Source: Streptococcaceae bacterium (lineage in GTDB: Bacteria; Bacillota; Bacilli; Lactobacillales; Streptococcaceae). From it: a DNA stretch of 64,000 nt. Below are positions 1-10,035 of the stretch, piece by piece. Location of the stretch: positions 1 through 64,000 of the forward strand of contig JAKVKP010000011.1 in NCBI GenBank assembly GCA_022484805.1, in the 5' to 3' direction. A model generated the notes under the pieces. That model did no database searches. It worked only from the letters and a program-made list of their open reading frames with translations, and was not told the origin of the DNA. Made by a program: the position numbers and the translations under genes. Numbering within the stretch: position 1 is the first letter of the stretch; the number at the start of each line of letters is the position of its first letter.

Positions 1-68
1 TCAATCTTTTTTTCAAAGTTTTTTTAAAAGTTTTTTTTGCTTTCGCCTTTTCCTGCGACAGCTTTCTT

Positions 69-97
69 ATAATAGCAAATCTTATTTTCTGAGTCAA
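69..97 (-). promoter_or_regulatory. Strong sigma-A-type promoter reading out of the window
   Basis: On the minus strand a TTGACT -35 (92-97) and a TATTAT -10 (69-74) are separated by 17 bp. Transcription would start near position 62 and run leftward off the window. No coding start is visible in the remaining 60 bases, which are A/T-rich with a short purine-rich GGAAAAGG stretch. The driven gene is unknown. Confidence 0.6.
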
Positions 98-137
98 CGC
101 TTTTTCCAAATATTTTTTATTCTTTTTGAAAAATAAA

Positions 138-173
138 AATTCTCAAGCTATTTTAGGTAATAACTTGAGAATT
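138..173 (-). terminator. Rho-independent terminator of the LisRK-like operon
   Basis: A perfect 10-bp stem (AATTCTCAAG / CTTGAGAATT) with a 16-nt loop is followed on the minus strand by TTTTATTTTT. It lies just downstream of the histidine kinase stop at 200, so it probably ends the kinase transcript. Confidence 0.8.
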
Positions 174-199
174 ATTTAGCAATTTTAATTAATTTTTCG

Positions 200-1678
200 C
201 TATTCCACAACCTTAGGTAGCATAATAATAAATTCGGATCCTTGATTTTCAATACTATTTACTTTAATTGATCCATGGTAGGTTGTAATAATTTGATGGG
301 CAATTGATAAACCTAGACCATTGCCACCCTTACTATTCGTTCTCACTTTATCCACACGATAAAAACGATCGAATATTTTTTCTAAATCATCCTTTGAAAT
401 ACCCTCGCCATAATCCTTAATTTTAATATAGACACAACGTTCAGCTGACCAAGCAGTAATCTCAATTTTTTTATTATCCGTGGAATATTTAATAGCATTG
501 TCCAGCAGAATGATTAAAACTTGCTCAAGTCGTTCCTCATTAATCAAAGCAACATCTGAAAAATCAAGCTGATTGACTACTTCAATTTTAAATTCACCAT
601 CGTATAAAACGCTAAAATCATGAGCTACTCGATTAACTATTTCACACACTTCTGTTAATTCCTCTGGCTGTGCTTCAATATGCCCTGTCCTTGAGAGTTC
701 TAGCATCTCCTGAATAAGATGCTTCATCCTTTGAATTGATTGTAAACTCGCCTCAATGCTTTCTTCTAGAACCTCTGGATCATTTTTACCCCAACGATCT
801 AAAAGTTTAAGATGGCCTTCAACAATCGCTACAGGCGTGCGTAGCTCATGAGAGACATCACTAATAAACTGATCTCTCTGCTCAATTGATTCTCTAATTT
901 TAACCATTAATTCAGCAAAAATATTGGCTAAATCCTCAAGCTCATCATCGGTGTTAATTGAGTCCATATTAATTTCTAGCTTAGGATTGTCCTTTAAAGC
1001 TAACATTGTGTTTCGCAGTACTTGAACTGGTCTCAAAAAATATCTTGCTAAGAAATAACCTAAGACAACACTCAATAGTAGAACTAAAATTTCTGTTGTA
1101 ATTAATATACCAAATAAATAGTCCCTGACTTCCGAAAAACTTTCTAATACTAATACGCCCTGAACATGCCCAATTGTCGCTCCAGTTACATCAGATACAA
1201 TCGGTTGTGATGTGATACTGCCGATTTCCTTTCCAAGAGTAATCGTTGTCGGCGAAACTTTTTGTGCATCAATTAAGCTTGGTGGCAAATCATCCGTCCC
1301 AAACACAATCTTTTTTTCTGAATTATAAACATAAAATGAAAAAGACTTTTGAATGATTTCAGATAAAAATTCATTTCTTTCAAGATAAATCCCGCTATTT
1401 TGACCTTCTGAAAACGTTAGATTTTGATTCAGCAAATTTTGGACTGACGTAGTGGTTAATTCTTCATCAGCAACCGCTAGTTTTTGATTAATGTCAGTGA
1501 CTGTCCGTTCCAAATTTTGTTGTTCTCGTGACATAATCAAACCTACGGCCGAATTATAAGTAATTACAACAAAGGTTGTAAATAAAATAAAAATAAAGAG
1601 CGCACTCGCAAGCGCCCATTTCATCATCAATGAAGGACTCTTAATACGCTGATACGCTCTTTTTATTTTGTTGATCAT
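200..1678 (-). CDS. Membrane sensor histidine kinase, LisK-like
   Basis: A 492-residue kinase that senses an envelope signal and phosphorylates the adjacent regulator. Transmembrane segments lie near residues 21-41 and 190-212 and flank a ~148-residue extracellular sensor domain. A HAMP linker (~210-265) follows, then the H box SHELRTPVA with phospho-acceptor H277, an N box (DNAIKY), and ATP-lid motifs DYGEGI and GGNGLGLSI. Its ATG overlaps the regulator stop by 4 nt, indicating translational coupling. The regulator-kinase pair beside gnd matches the LisRK/CsrRS-like locus of enterococci and listeriae, where it affects cell-envelope stress tolerance. That role is inferred here. Confidence 0.9.
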   Translation of the reverse strand: MINKIKRAYQRIKSPSLMMKWALASALFIFILFTTFVVITYNSAVGLIMSREQQNLERTVTDINQKLAVADEELTTTSVQNLLNQNLTFSEGQNSGIYLERNEFLSEIIQKSFSFYVYNSEKKIVFGTDDLPPSLIDAQKVSPTTITLGKEIGSITSQPIVSDVTGATIGHVQGVLVLESFSEVRDYLFGILITTEILVLLLSVVLGYFLARYFLRPVQVLRNTMLALKDNPKLEINMDSINTDDELEDLANIFAELMVKIRESIEQRDQFISDVSHELRTPVAIVEGHLKLLDRWGKNDPEVLEESIEASLQSIQRMKHLIQEMLELSRTGHIEAQPEELTEVCEIVNRVAHDFSVLYDGEFKIEVVNQLDFSDVALINEERLEQVLIILLDNAIKYSTDNKKIEITAWSAERCVYIKIKDYGEGISKDDLEKIFDRFYRVDKVRTNSKGGNGLGLSIAHQIITTYHGSIKVNSIENQGSEFIIMLPKVVE

Positions 1679-2364
1679 TGACGCATAACATAGCCAGTTC
1701 CACGAACAGTTTGGATATAGCTATCTTGTCCAGGTACATCAATTTTATTACGTAAATATCTAATGTAGACATCAACGACATTCGTTTCTGCATTGCCGTC
1801 TTGTCCCCATACTTTACGTAGGAGCTCTTCGCGTGGCAAAACCGTATTAATATTTTCCATTAGAGTTAAAATCAATTCATACTCGCGTTTTGTCAAATCA
1901 ATAATCACATTATTTCTTCGAACAACTCGATTTTCTTTTTCAATCGTTAAATCTCGATAGCTCAACGAAGTTCTATGATCGCCATTTTTTTCAGTTTCGA
2001 TATCAACTCGACGCAATAATGAGCGTAAGCGTGCTAAAAGTTCTTCAATTGCAAAAGGTTTAACGATGTAATCATCTGCACCGTGATCCAAGCCTGAAAC
2101 TCGATCCATTACTGAATCTCTAGCAGTCATAATAATAATTGGTGTTTGTTTTGTTTGACGTAAGCGACGCGCAACCTCTAGACCATTTAATTCAGGTAAC
2201 ATCAAATCAAGTAAAATAACATCCCAATCTTCAGCTGAAGCAGCTTCTAAACCTAAGCGACCATTTTCCTTGATTTCTGTTTGATAGCCTTCATGTTCTA
2301 GCTCTAAAGAAATAAATTTTGAAAGCTTTTTTTCGTCTTCAATGATTAATACTTTTTGCACCAT
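1675..2364 (-). CDS. OmpR/PhoB-family response regulator, LisR-like
   Basis: A 229-residue DNA-binding regulator. The receiver domain (1-120) has the acidic pocket EDE near residue 10, phospho-acceptor D53 in LLDLMLPE, and the conserved K in IVKPF. The C-terminal winged helix (~135-229) includes the REYELI and GTGYVM regions typical of OmpR/PhoB proteins. It precedes and overlaps the kinase gene, and its start lies 10 nt after the gnd stop region in the opposite sense of reading order, so all three genes are probably one unit with gnd downstream or independently transcribed. Target genes cannot be read from the sequence. Confidence 0.92.
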   Translation of the reverse strand: MVQKVLIIEDEKKLSKFISLELEHEGYQTEIKENGRLGLEAASAEDWDVILLDLMLPELNGLEVARRLRQTKQTPIIIMTARDSVMDRVSGLDHGADDYIVKPFAIEELLARLRSLLRRVDIETEKNGDHRTSLSYRDLTIEKENRVVRRNNVIIDLTKREYELILTLMENINTVLPREELLRKVWGQDGNAETNVVDVYIRYLRNKIDVPGQDSYIQTVRGTGYVMRQ

Positions 2365-2374
2365 AATAAAACTC

Positions 2375-3799
2375 CTATTCTTCTTTATACCACGAATAAT
2401 GATATGTACCTTCTTTATCTAATCTTTGATAAGTATGTGCACCGAAATAATCTCTTTGAGCCTGAATTAAATTGGCTGGTAATTTCTCGCTGCGATATGA
2501 GTCAAAGTAGGCAATTGCACTTGAAAAAGTAGGTACTGGAATACCGCTTTGAACTGCCAACGCTACCACTTCGCGAACTGATTGTTGATATTTCTTTGTG
2601 ATTTCAATGAAATAATCATCCAATAGTAAATTCGCTAAATCAGCATCTTTTTCGTAAGCATCAGTAATTTTTTGCAAGAATCGAGCTCGGATAATGCAGC
2701 CTGCACGCCAAATTTTTGCAATTTCAGCAAAAGGTAAATCCCATCCATACTCTTTACTTGCCGTACGTAATTGAGCAAAGCCTTGCGCATAGCTCATAAT
2801 TTTCGAGAAGTATAGTGCTTGGCGAATTTTTTCAATTAAGTCTGCTCGATCACCAGTAAATGCTGATACTTCTGGCTTTGGTAATACCTTACTAGCAATC
2901 ACTCGTTCGTCTTTATAGGCCGAAATAAAGCGCGCAAAAACAGATTCAGTTATCAACGGGAGTGGTACACCTAAGTCAAGCGAGCTCTGAGAAGTCCACT
3001 TACCAGTACCTTTGTTGCCCGCTGCATCCTTAATCACATCAACAATGGCTTTTCCTGTACCTTCGTCATCCTTGCGGGTCAAAATATCGGCTGTAATATC
3101 AATCAAATAAGAGTCTAATTCACCTTGATTCCACTTATCAAATACCTCGGCTAACTCGTCAACCGATAAGCCCAAGATGTTTTTTAATAAATCATAGCTT
3201 TCGGCAATCAATTGCATATCGCCATATTCAATCCCATTATGAACCATTTTCACATAATGACCAGCACCATTTGGCCCAATATATGTCACACATGGCGCAC
3301 CATCCTCTTGAGCTTTAGCCGAAATTTCTTCTAATATTGGCGCGACTAAATCATAAGCTTCTTTTTGACCACCTGGCATAATCGATGGGCCTTTAAGAGC
3401 ACCCTCTTCACCACCAGAAACACCGGTTCCGATAAAATTAATGCCAGATTCATCAAGCATCTTATTACGACGAATCGTATCCTCGAAATAAGTATTGCCA
3501 CCATCAATTAGGACATCACCTTTGTCTAGATGTGGGAGTAGCGCTTGAATTGTCGCATCTGTTCCTTTTCCTGCTTGAACCATTAGCATAATTCGACGAG
3601 GCTTCTCAATTGAATTGACAAAGTCTTCAATGGTATATGCAGGCAAGAAATTTTTATCTGGATGTTCTGAAATGACCGCTTCTGTCTTACTTGCAGTTCG
3701 ATTATAAATTGCGACATCATAACCACGCGATTCAATATTTAAGGCAAGGTTTTTACCCATGACGGCCATTCCAACCACACCAAAGTTTGCTTGTTTCAT
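2375..3799 (-). CDS. gnd: 6-phosphogluconate dehydrogenase, decarboxylating
   Basis: Oxidises 6-phosphogluconate to ribulose-5-phosphate and CO2 with NADP+, in the cytosolic oxidative pentose phosphate pathway. At 474 residues it is full length. The N-terminal Rossmann motif [15 protein letters not shown], the substrate loop [11 protein letters not shown], the catalytic region [19 protein letters not shown], and the C-terminal tail ending near HYSWY are all present. A GGAGGAA ribosome site precedes the ATG. It sits immediately upstream of the LisRK-like pair with a 10-nt gap, so co-transcription with the regulators is likely. Confidence 0.97.
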   Translation of the reverse strand: MKQANFGVVGMAVMGKNLALNIESRGYDVAIYNRTASKTEAVISEHPDKNFLPAYTIEDFVNSIEKPRRIMLMVQAGKGTDATIQALLPHLDKGDVLIDGGNTYFEDTIRRNKMLDESGINFIGTGVSGGEEGALKGPSIMPGGQKEAYDLVAPILEEISAKAQEDGAPCVTYIGPNGAGHYVKMVHNGIEYGDMQLIAESYDLLKNILGLSVDELAEVFDKWNQGELDSYLIDITADILTRKDDEGTGKAIVDVIKDAAGNKGTGKWTSQSSLDLGVPLPLITESVFARFISAYKDERVIASKVLPKPEVSAFTGDRADLIEKIRQALYFSKIMSYAQGFAQLRTASKEYGWDLPFAEIAKIWRAGCIIRARFLQKITDAYEKDADLANLLLDDYFIEITKKYQQSVREVVALAVQSGIPVPTFSSAIAYFDSYRSEKLPANLIQAQRDYFGAHTYQRLDKEGTYHYSWYKEE

Positions 3800-3944
3800 T
3801 TTTTTTCCTCCTAAAATAAGTCATTCAACCATAGTTTTATTAGTACAAAATAAAACGACTATAATTAAAGCTCTGGTGTCTTTTAGATTTATCTAAGACT
3901 TTCTTCGTTAATTATAACCGAAAACAATTATAAATCATATCATT

Positions 3945-4493
3945 TTATTCATTTTTTTCTTTAAAAAGTTCATTTAAGTGAGAAAATGGTGAATTTTTTT
4001 CTTTTTTTTCTTTAGTTAAACGATTTCGATAATCTTCCTCAGACATGATTTCCCAATCATTACCAGAAATAAAACCTGCGCCGGTGCGCTCAGCATCAGT
4101 TAAAACTTGAATTGGAATATTTAATAACACATTGTCTGAAATACTCTCATCTAAATCAATCAAATCTTTTTCTAAAACTAATACATTTTCATCTTCTAAT
4201 ATTTCTGATTTCTGATATTCCTCTGGTGTCATAAATACTTCCAACACCTCTATGCTTTCCTTTATTTCAACGGGTTCTAAGCTTCTAGAAGATGGTAAAG
4301 TAATTATATAGCTTGCCTGATAGCTTAAAACATAATCAATTTGGTTAATTTCTAAAGTACCAACAACCGTCACATCTGACAAATCAAGCACTTCTCGATT
4401 TCTATCTTGGATATTTTTTTTCAATTTCAAAGATTCATTAAAATCTATCGACTGATTTTGAAATTTTTTTAATTCACTAAGAGACCATTTCAT
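3945..4493 (-). CDS. DUF177 family protein (YceD-like)
   Basis: A 182-residue YceD/DUF177 protein, a family linked to large-subunit rRNA accumulation and usually encoded beside rpmF (ribosomal protein L32). I chose the ATG at 4493 because GGAGG lies 7 nt upstream; a further in-frame ATG at 4544 lacks such a site. The family signature is the acidic C-terminal region. The usual two-cysteine motif is not visible, and rpmF is not adjacent: downstream lies only the promoter region of gnd. The protein is acidic, cytosolic and without membrane segments. Confidence 0.75.
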   Translation of the reverse strand: MKWSLSELKKFQNQSIDFNESLKLKKNIQDRNREVLDLSDVTVVGTLEINQIDYVLSYQASYIITLPSSRSLEPVEIKESIEVLEVFMTPEEYQKSEILEDENVLVLEKDLIDLDESISDNVLLNIPIQVLTDAERTGAGFISGNDWEIMSEEDYRNRLTKEKKEKNSPFSHLNELFKEKNE

Positions 4494-4637
4494 CGTCATT
4501 CCTCCATTCTCTTTCATTTTCTTATAGCTGTTACTAAATGTCAAAAAATTTTAATAATATTTTAAGTTCTGCTAAAATAATAAACATTGATAGAAATTTA
4601 TTTAATAAATGGCAAAATTAACTCAAGGGAGCAAAAT

Positions 4638-5450
4638 ATGGAAACCTCAATTATCAATTTGAAAGACGTTTCGTATGTACGTAAAGGTGTTACATTACTT
4701 AATCAAATTAATTGGCACGTCAAAAAGCATGAGCATTGGGCAATCTTAGGGCTAAACGGCGCTGGGAAAAGTCTACTACTAAAATTAATCACGGCTGATA
4801 TTTGGCCTTCTACGGGTTCTATTAACATTTTAAACTATGAATTTGGTAAAGCAAATATTCCAGAGCTAAAACAAAGAATCGGTGTCGTTAGTTCATATCT
4901 CAATGATCGACTATATCAAAGTGAAGTCACTGAAAATATCGTTTTATCAGGAAAATTTGCAAGTATCGGCATCTATCAAAAAACTACTCCAGCAGACTTT
5001 GAAGCTGCTAAAGCCTTAATTCGCTTTTTGAATGCTGAACATCTAATTGGTAAAAGCTATCGAACATTATCGCAGGGAGAACGCCAAATTATCTTGATTG
5101 CCCGCGCCTTGATGGCTGAGCCCGAAATACTAATTCTTGACGAGCCAGCTAATGCACTCGACTTATTTGCTCGAGAAAGATTGCTCAATCAAATTTCTAA
5201 AATATCAAAGCTGCCCGACGGACCAACACTTTTATATGTCACTCATCACACAGAAGAAATTATTGATGATTTCAATAAAATGCTATTAATTCGAGATGGA
5301 GAAATTATTCATCAAGGAAATCGTGAAACAATCATTACAGAAGAAGTGCTAACCAATTTTTATCAAGATCCCGTTGAGATTATCCCAATCATTGATCACC
5401 GTTTTGCGATTTACCCTAAGAACACTCAAAAAAAATCGGATAAAAATTAA
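4638..5450 (+). CDS. ABC transporter ATP-binding protein (YlmA-like)
   Basis: A 270-residue single ABC ATPase domain. Walker A is GLNGAGKS (~residues 40-47), the signature is LSQGERQ, Walker B is ILILDEP, and the switch histidine is in YVTHHTEE. The chosen ATG (4638) has AAGGGAG upstream; an in-frame ATG at 4587 lacks one. No permease gene adjoins it, which is typical of the YlmA/ModF-like group of solitary ATPases. The substrate is unknown. It may partner with a distant permease or act in a non-transport role. Confidence 0.8.
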   Translation: METSIINLKDVSYVRKGVTLLNQINWHVKKHEHWAILGLNGAGKSLLLKLITADIWPSTGSINILNYEFGKANIPELKQRIGVVSSYLNDRLYQSEVTENIVLSGKFASIGIYQKTTPADFEAAKALIRFLNAEHLIGKSYRTLSQGERQIILIARALMAEPEILILDEPANALDLFARERLLNQISKISKLPDGPTLLYVTHHTEEIIDDFNKMLLIRDGEIIHQGNRETIITEEVLTNFYQDPVEIIPIIDHRFAIYPKNTQKKSDKN

Positions 5451-5526
5451 ATCTTGTTAATTTCTAATATTCATTTGCTTAAATTGCTATAATAAATTAT
5501 CGGCTTTTACAAAGGGGGAGATATTA

Positions 5527-6126
5527 TTGAGTAGAAAAATGTCTGCCTTGCTCAGCTTCATATTGGCAGTCATCTGCTTCATTTGTTTAATTAAAATGTA
5601 TAATCATGTTGGATTTATCTATCTAAGCTCTGTTTTATGGATGAATCAATTAGAGATTTTTGATAATCAATCCTTGGTTTATTTGATAATCACTGCATTC
5701 TCTATCTTAATTTTTATCAATTTGTATTATGCACTCCAGGGCAAAATGAAACGAGTGATTATTTATATTGAATTTTGTCTTTATATGATTGCCTTATTAG
5801 TGTTTTTACTATTAAAAAGTCCTGGTATTCAAGGCGTCAATCTATCCTTTTCTGGCTTTTGGATTGATTTACAATATTCGACCTTTGAAGTAATCATGAA
5901 TGTCATCTTATTTATACCACTTGGTATTTTACTTGCTAATAAGTTAAAGTTGGTTTCAACAGTAATACTAAGCTTCCTTTTCATTATTGCAATTGAAAGT
6001 ATTCAATATATCTTCAAATTAGGCGTCTTTGATGTCATCGATATTGCAACGAACTTTTCAGGTATCTTAATTGGTTATCTACCAACTAGAGTATGGTTAT
6101 ATTTTAACAACCGAAATAAAAATTAG
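5527..6126 (+). CDS. VanZ-like membrane protein
   Basis: A 199-residue integral membrane protein with about five or six hydrophobic segments. The VanZ-like part is residues ~105-190, including the NVILFIPLGILL and ESIQYIF motifs common in this family. VanZ homologues are tied to low-level teicoplanin resistance in one enterococcal transposon, but most chromosomal copies have no known function. The start is taken as TTG at 5527 because GGGGGAG lies 6 nt upstream; the next ATG (5539) is too far from it. Confidence 0.75.
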   Translation: MSRKMSALLSFILAVICFICLIKMYNHVGFIYLSSVLWMNQLEIFDNQSLVYLIITAFSILIFINLYYALQGKMKRVIIYIEFCLYMIALLVFLLLKSPGIQGVNLSFSGFWIDLQYSTFEVIMNVILFIPLGILLANKLKLVSTVILSFLFIIAIESIQYIFKLGVFDVIDIATNFSGILIGYLPTRVWLYFNNRNKN

Positions 6127-6143
6127 CATTTTATCTATTAAAA

Positions 6144-6182
6144 AAACCCTAGTAAGGTAAGCCTTGTTAGGGTTTAATTTTG
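6144..6182 (+). terminator. Terminator after the VanZ-like gene
   Basis: A 14-bp stem with two mismatches (6144-6157 pairing with 6162-6175) around a TAAG loop is followed by a T-rich tail. It starts 18 bases after the VanZ-like stop codon. Confidence 0.75.
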
Positions 6183-6280
6183 TCTTTATAATAAATTGGA
6201 CTGATAAATATTTCTGTAAAATTTTTATTTGTCTTAAAGTAATAAAAAACATCTCAGCCTACAATGAAATCACATTGATA

Positions 6281-6374
6281 TTTGCAAATAATCCAATCTT
6301 CCCGAGAAACATCGGGAAATTCGCATGACATGAAACATAATTTAGAAATATTTCTAAAGTTGCTGCATTAAAAG
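6281..6374. repeat. Dispersed intergenic repeat, copy A
   Basis: This roughly 94-bp stretch shares blocks with 23641-23850: AAATAATCCAATCTT, CCGAGAAA, TTCGCATGA and the palindrome TTTAGAA(A/G)TATTTCTAAA. The block ATCGGGAAAT is also shared with the first unit of the other cluster. It can form small hairpins (CCCGA...TCGGG). Both loci lie between genes, next to terminators. It looks like a REP- or MITE-like element; no coding capacity is seen. The rest of the 6127-6472 gap holds only two terminators. Confidence 0.65.
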
Positions 6375-6396
6375 TATGCTTTGAGCAATACAAAAG

Positions 6397-6420
6397 GGCA
6401 GTCATCCGAAGATCACTGCC
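6397..6420 (-). terminator. Probable terminator after prs
   Basis: The 24-nt hairpin GGCAGTCATCC..GATCACTGCC, read on the minus strand, is followed by CTTTTG. It lies about 50 bases downstream of the prs stop. The T-run is short, so termination strength is uncertain. Confidence 0.55.
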
Positions 6421-6472
6421 AAACATTAATATTAATCTTTTTAGTCAAATCAGAACGATTTGACATTGATCC

Positions 6473-7444
6473 TTAATTTTTAGGGCTTGTATATAATGGC
6501 GAAACAGGACGTCGTTCATGAATTCTCAAAATCGCTTCTCCAATCAGTTCACTGACTGAAACCTCAACAATTTTATCAATTTTACGTTCCGGTGCCAAAT
6601 TAATCGTATCTGTAATTACTAAATTTGTAATTGCTGAATCCGTAATTCGATCCAAAGCCGGTCCTGAGAGTACTGGATGGGTACATGAGGCATAAATTTC
6701 AGTAGCCCCTTTTTCTTTCAAGGCATTGGCAGCTAAGGTAATCGTTCCTGCCGTATCAATCATGTCATCAATCAAGACACATTTCTTACCAGCAACATTA
6801 CCAATGATATTCATCACTTCGGCAACATTCGCTTTTGGACGACGCTTATCAATAATTGCAATTGGTGTCTTTAAATATTCTGCTAATTTACGTGCACGCG
6901 TTACACCACCATGATCAGGCGATACCACTACCACACCATCGCCACATAACCCTTTTTCTAAAAAGTAGTTGGCAATCAGCGGTGCACCCATTAGATGATC
7001 CACTGGAATGTCGAAGAAGCCTTGAATTTGTGCTGCGTGTAAATCTAATGTCAACAAACGATCCGCACCTGCGATAGTGAGCATATTTGCTACCAATTTT
7101 GCGGTAATTGGTTCCCGAGCTCTGGCTTTACGATCTTGCCTTGCATAGCCATAATAAGGCATTACAACATTTACAGATGCTGCGCTTGCCCTTTTTAATG
7201 CATCAATCGTAATCAGAACTTCCAATAAATTGTCATTGACCGGTGCTGAAGTGGATTGAATAATATAAATATGTGAGCCTCGAACGCTCTCTTCAATATT
7301 TACTTGAATTTCACCATCACTAAACTGTGTGACGTTAATTTGCCCAAGCTCAACTCCAATTGACTTCGCAATTTTTTCTGCCAACGGCTTATTTGAATTT
7401 AAAGCAAAAATCTTTAATCGTGGATCCGAATAGGTATTTGACAT
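6473..7444 (-). CDS. prs: Ribose-phosphate pyrophosphokinase (PRPP synthetase)
   Basis: Makes 5-phosphoribosyl-1-pyrophosphate from ribose-5-phosphate and ATP, feeding purine, pyrimidine, histidine and NAD synthesis. At 323 residues it is a class I enzyme. Visible motifs are the N-terminal [14 protein letters not shown], the ATP loop region [10 protein letters not shown], the PRPP-binding signature [12 protein letters not shown], and the catalytic flexible loop DKRRPKAN. The ATG at 7444 has GGAGG 5 nt upstream, so it is preferred over the one 12 nt earlier. Confidence 0.97.
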   Translation of the reverse strand: MSNTYSDPRLKIFALNSNKPLAEKIAKSIGVELGQINVTQFSDGEIQVNIEESVRGSHIYIIQSTSAPVNDNLLEVLITIDALKRASAASVNVVMPYYGYARQDRKARAREPITAKLVANMLTIAGADRLLTLDLHAAQIQGFFDIPVDHLMGAPLIANYFLEKGLCGDGVVVVSPDHGGVTRARKLAEYLKTPIAIIDKRRPKANVAEVMNIIGNVAGKKCVLIDDMIDTAGTITLAANALKEKGATEIYASCTHPVLSGPALDRITDSAITNLVITDTINLAPERKIDKIVEVSVSELIGEAILRIHERRPVSPLYTSPKN

Positions 7445-7555
7445 GTCATCCTCCATTTTCTCAATACTTCTATTTTAGTTTTTTTTTCACATATTCTCAA
7501 TAGATAAACAATCAATTATTGATATTTTAGTTAAAAAATCTAAAATAATTGTTAA

Positions 7556-8506
7556 TCAAAGTCGCTTTGAAAAATCGCGTTTGACATCAATCAAGGTTTT
7601 AATTAATTGCAACACTCGATATAATTCCGCACGGAGCTCAAACTCTGCTCTCGTTTTAGGTAAAGGCATTTGGCGATAATCCTCAAAAATGTCATCAACC
7701 ATTATTGATAATTTTTCACCGTTATTATCCTTATCAAAAGTTTTTGAAAGCTCCAAAAAAAGCTTTGACAAGCCATCGAAAAATCGTGGCTCAATCTTCA
7801 GCTGATGCAATTCCTCTAAAATTTCCTGAAAAATAAGCAACTGAATTTGTCGCATTCGAAAGTAATCAAAATAAAAATCCTCATTTGAAAAAACTTTATT
7901 TGCCATCGCCTGCTCAGATAAGCGAATATTTTCGGATGCGAAATCCAATAATCGTTTAACTTCAATTAGCTGTAAATCGAGCCGCTTATTATTACGAACG
8001 GAAGTAACAATCCCCTTTGCCAACAGTCGAATTTTCGCTTCAAGCTCCTTTTGGTTATTAAGTAATGTCTTATTTAAATCTGGCATGTAGATATTTGCTA
8101 AAAGAGCAAATCCAACTCCGATAATCATTAGGAGGTATTCATTAACCATTAGATGAATCGTTATGGTGTCCGCAATTAATAAATGAGTTACCAATACCGA
8201 GCTGACGACAATTCCATCCTCTGCTTTGATTAGAACCGCTAGAGGAATGAACAGCAACAAAAATAAGCCAAAAACCCAGGGCGCAGTGCCAAGTCCGATA
8301 AGGAGCACCGTCGCAATACTTAGTGCAATTGTTAAACTCCAAAGACGAGAAATCCCCATTTGAATTGTCGATTTTTTTGTACTGGAAACACTTAAAATTG
8401 CAATCACTGCGGCAGTGGGCGCATAGTCTAATTTAAGGAAGGAGGCAATGCTTAGTGCTAGTGTCGCACTAAGAACTGTTTTAATTGTTCTTAAGCCAAT
8501 TTTCAT
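7556..8506 (-). CDS. Aromatic acid exporter family (ArAE/DUF939) membrane protein
   Basis: A 316-residue protein with an N-terminal half of about five hydrophobic segments (residues ~10-145) and a soluble, helix-rich C-terminal half (~150-316). This matches the ArAE_1/DUF939 arrangement (YqjA-like) of Firmicutes. Family members are proposed to export aromatic acids or related compounds, but few have been tested. GGAGG lies 6 nt before the ATG. It follows the D,D-carboxypeptidase gene with a 24-nt gap and may share its transcript. Confidence 0.75.
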   Translation of the reverse strand: MKIGLRTIKTVLSATLALSIASFLKLDYAPTAAVIAILSVSSTKKSTIQMGISRLWSLTIALSIATVLLIGLGTAPWVFGLFLLLFIPLAVLIKAEDGIVVSSVLVTHLLIADTITIHLMVNEYLLMIIGVGFALLANIYMPDLNKTLLNNQKELEAKIRLLAKGIVTSVRNNKRLDLQLIEVKRLLDFASENIRLSEQAMANKVFSNEDFYFDYFRMRQIQLLIFQEILEELHQLKIEPRFFDGLSKLFLELSKTFDKDNNGEKLSIMVDDIFEDYRQMPLPKTRAEFELRAELYRVLQLIKTLIDVKRDFSKRL

Positions 8507-8530
8507 TGCACCCTCCTTTATTATTAAGCA

Positions 8531-9829
8531 CTATAATTTTTCATTAACCCAATTAATGAATTTTTGTAAGGTCAGCTTGATAATATTTTCTGCTGCCACA
8601 TCTGTTTTTGCTACCAAAACAACTTTATTATTTTCTTTTGAATCATCATCTAGATAGCCTAGATTATCTTCTTTTAATTGAATTGTAGCACTACCCGCCT
8701 CAGTTTTTAAAGCTGTAACCGGGGCAATTAAAGTTCCAGATTTTTTAACTGGGGTAAATTTACCTTGATAATCAAGTGATTCCCAGTCAGTATTTACCCA
8801 AGTTGTTAATTCAGAATTAGCAACTAGTTTAACCGAAGTCGCTTTACCATCTTCAACTTTAATTGATTTTTTAAATGAAACAATATCACCTTTTTTAATA
8901 ATTACCTGCTTAGACCAATTATTAAAGGCATAATCCATTAATTCATTAGTAGCTGTAAAACGCGCTGAAGAATCTGAATCAGCATTGGTTGCTTTTAAAA
9001 CGACGGTAATAATCCTTTGATTATTTTGCGTTGCGGTTCCCACAAAGCATTGACCCGCTAGCTCAGTCGTACCTGTTTTGAGACCATCAACGCCTTCACG
9101 ATAACTCGGCATATCTGGCAGCATCCAGTTCCAAGTTTGCATCGTTACATCTTCCCATTGCGCGGTTGACTGCTTGGTAATCTCTAAAACCTCTGGATAT
9201 TCTTGAATTAAATGGTGAGCAACAATTGCCACATCTTTTGCGCTTAGCTGATTTTCATCATCAGTAGAGCTATCAGGATAGCGATTATCACTAAGATATT
9301 CATTATTTAGACCTGAAGCATTAACTAAATGAGGATTTTCAATGCCCCAGCTTGTTAATAATTTTTTAGCTTGATCAACAAATTTTGGTTCACTACCAGC
9401 AACCTTTTCGGCTAAAGAGACCGCCGCAGAATTTGCTGACGCAACGAGAGCGGCATTTAGCAGCTCTTTAACTGTATAGGTCTTACCTTCAACAAATGGG
9501 ACACCAGACAGGTCTAAATTTTGTGATAATTCATATGAATAGTCACTAATCGTTACTGGATCATCCCATTTTAAATCACCATTATCAACTGCATCATAAA
9601 CCATGTAAGCTGTAATAATTTTTGTAATACTTGCAATTCCTAATTTTTCATCATCGTTCTTGGCATATAATATTTTACCAGTTTCACTATCTACAGCAAT
9701 CGCTGCTGTCGCTGCTGCATCAAAGCTTGTATCTGCACTTGCCTCTGTAACACTAATATTAACGCCTAGACCAAGTAATGCAATCAAAAATAAACCAAGG
9801 ATTATTATTTTTTTCAATATTGCCACCAA
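8531..9829 (-). CDS. dacA: D-alanyl-D-alanine carboxypeptidase (PBP5/DacA type)
   Basis: Trims the terminal D-alanine of peptidoglycan pentapeptides outside the cell. The 432-residue product has a signal peptide (hydrophobic core ~7-28, cleavage plausible near ADTSF). An S11 serine-peptidase domain follows, with SITK (S67, catalytic), SAN and KTGTTE motifs. A C-terminal beta-rich PBP5 domain and an amphipathic tail (~415-432) probably anchor it to the membrane. The start is unsure: TTG at 9829 and GTG at 9826 are in frame, and TTG at 9817 has GGTGG 5 nt upstream. The catalytic motifs are unaffected. Confidence 0.93.
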   Translation of the reverse strand: MVAILKKIIILGLFLIALLGLGVNISVTEASADTSFDAAATAAIAVDSETGKILYAKNDDEKLGIASITKIITAYMVYDAVDNGDLKWDDPVTISDYSYELSQNLDLSGVPFVEGKTYTVKELLNAALVASANSAAVSLAEKVAGSEPKFVDQAKKLLTSWGIENPHLVNASGLNNEYLSDNRYPDSSTDDENQLSAKDVAIVAHHLIQEYPEVLEITKQSTAQWEDVTMQTWNWMLPDMPSYREGVDGLKTGTTELAGQCFVGTATQNNQRIITVVLKATNADSDSSARFTATNELMDYAFNNWSKQVIIKKGDIVSFKKSIKVEDGKATSVKLVANSELTTWVNTDWESLDYQGKFTPVKKSGTLIAPVTALKTEAGSATIQLKEDNLGYLDDDSKENNKVVLVAKTDVAAENIIKLTLQKFINWVNEKL

Positions 9830-9893
9830 TCTTCATTATTTATAATTAAAAAACTTATTTATGCATTTGCCAGATTATATAAAAATAATTAAA

Positions 9894-9928
9894 AAAGACC
9901 GAGCTGTTCTTCAATCATCTCAGTCTTT
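9894..9928 (-). terminator. Terminator after gltX
   Basis: The stem AAAGACYGAG pairs with CTCAGTCTTT with one mismatch and is followed on the minus strand by a run of T (TTTTTTAATTATTTTT). It is located ~110 bases beyond the gltX stop. Confidence 0.7.
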
Positions 9929-10035
9929 CTTGTACTGATTGCCTTTAAAATTATAAATTATCTTTTTAGTAATATAGAATGATAACTCTAAATCAAAGAT
10001 AATTAATTTTAAAGAGGTTTCAGTATGACTACTTA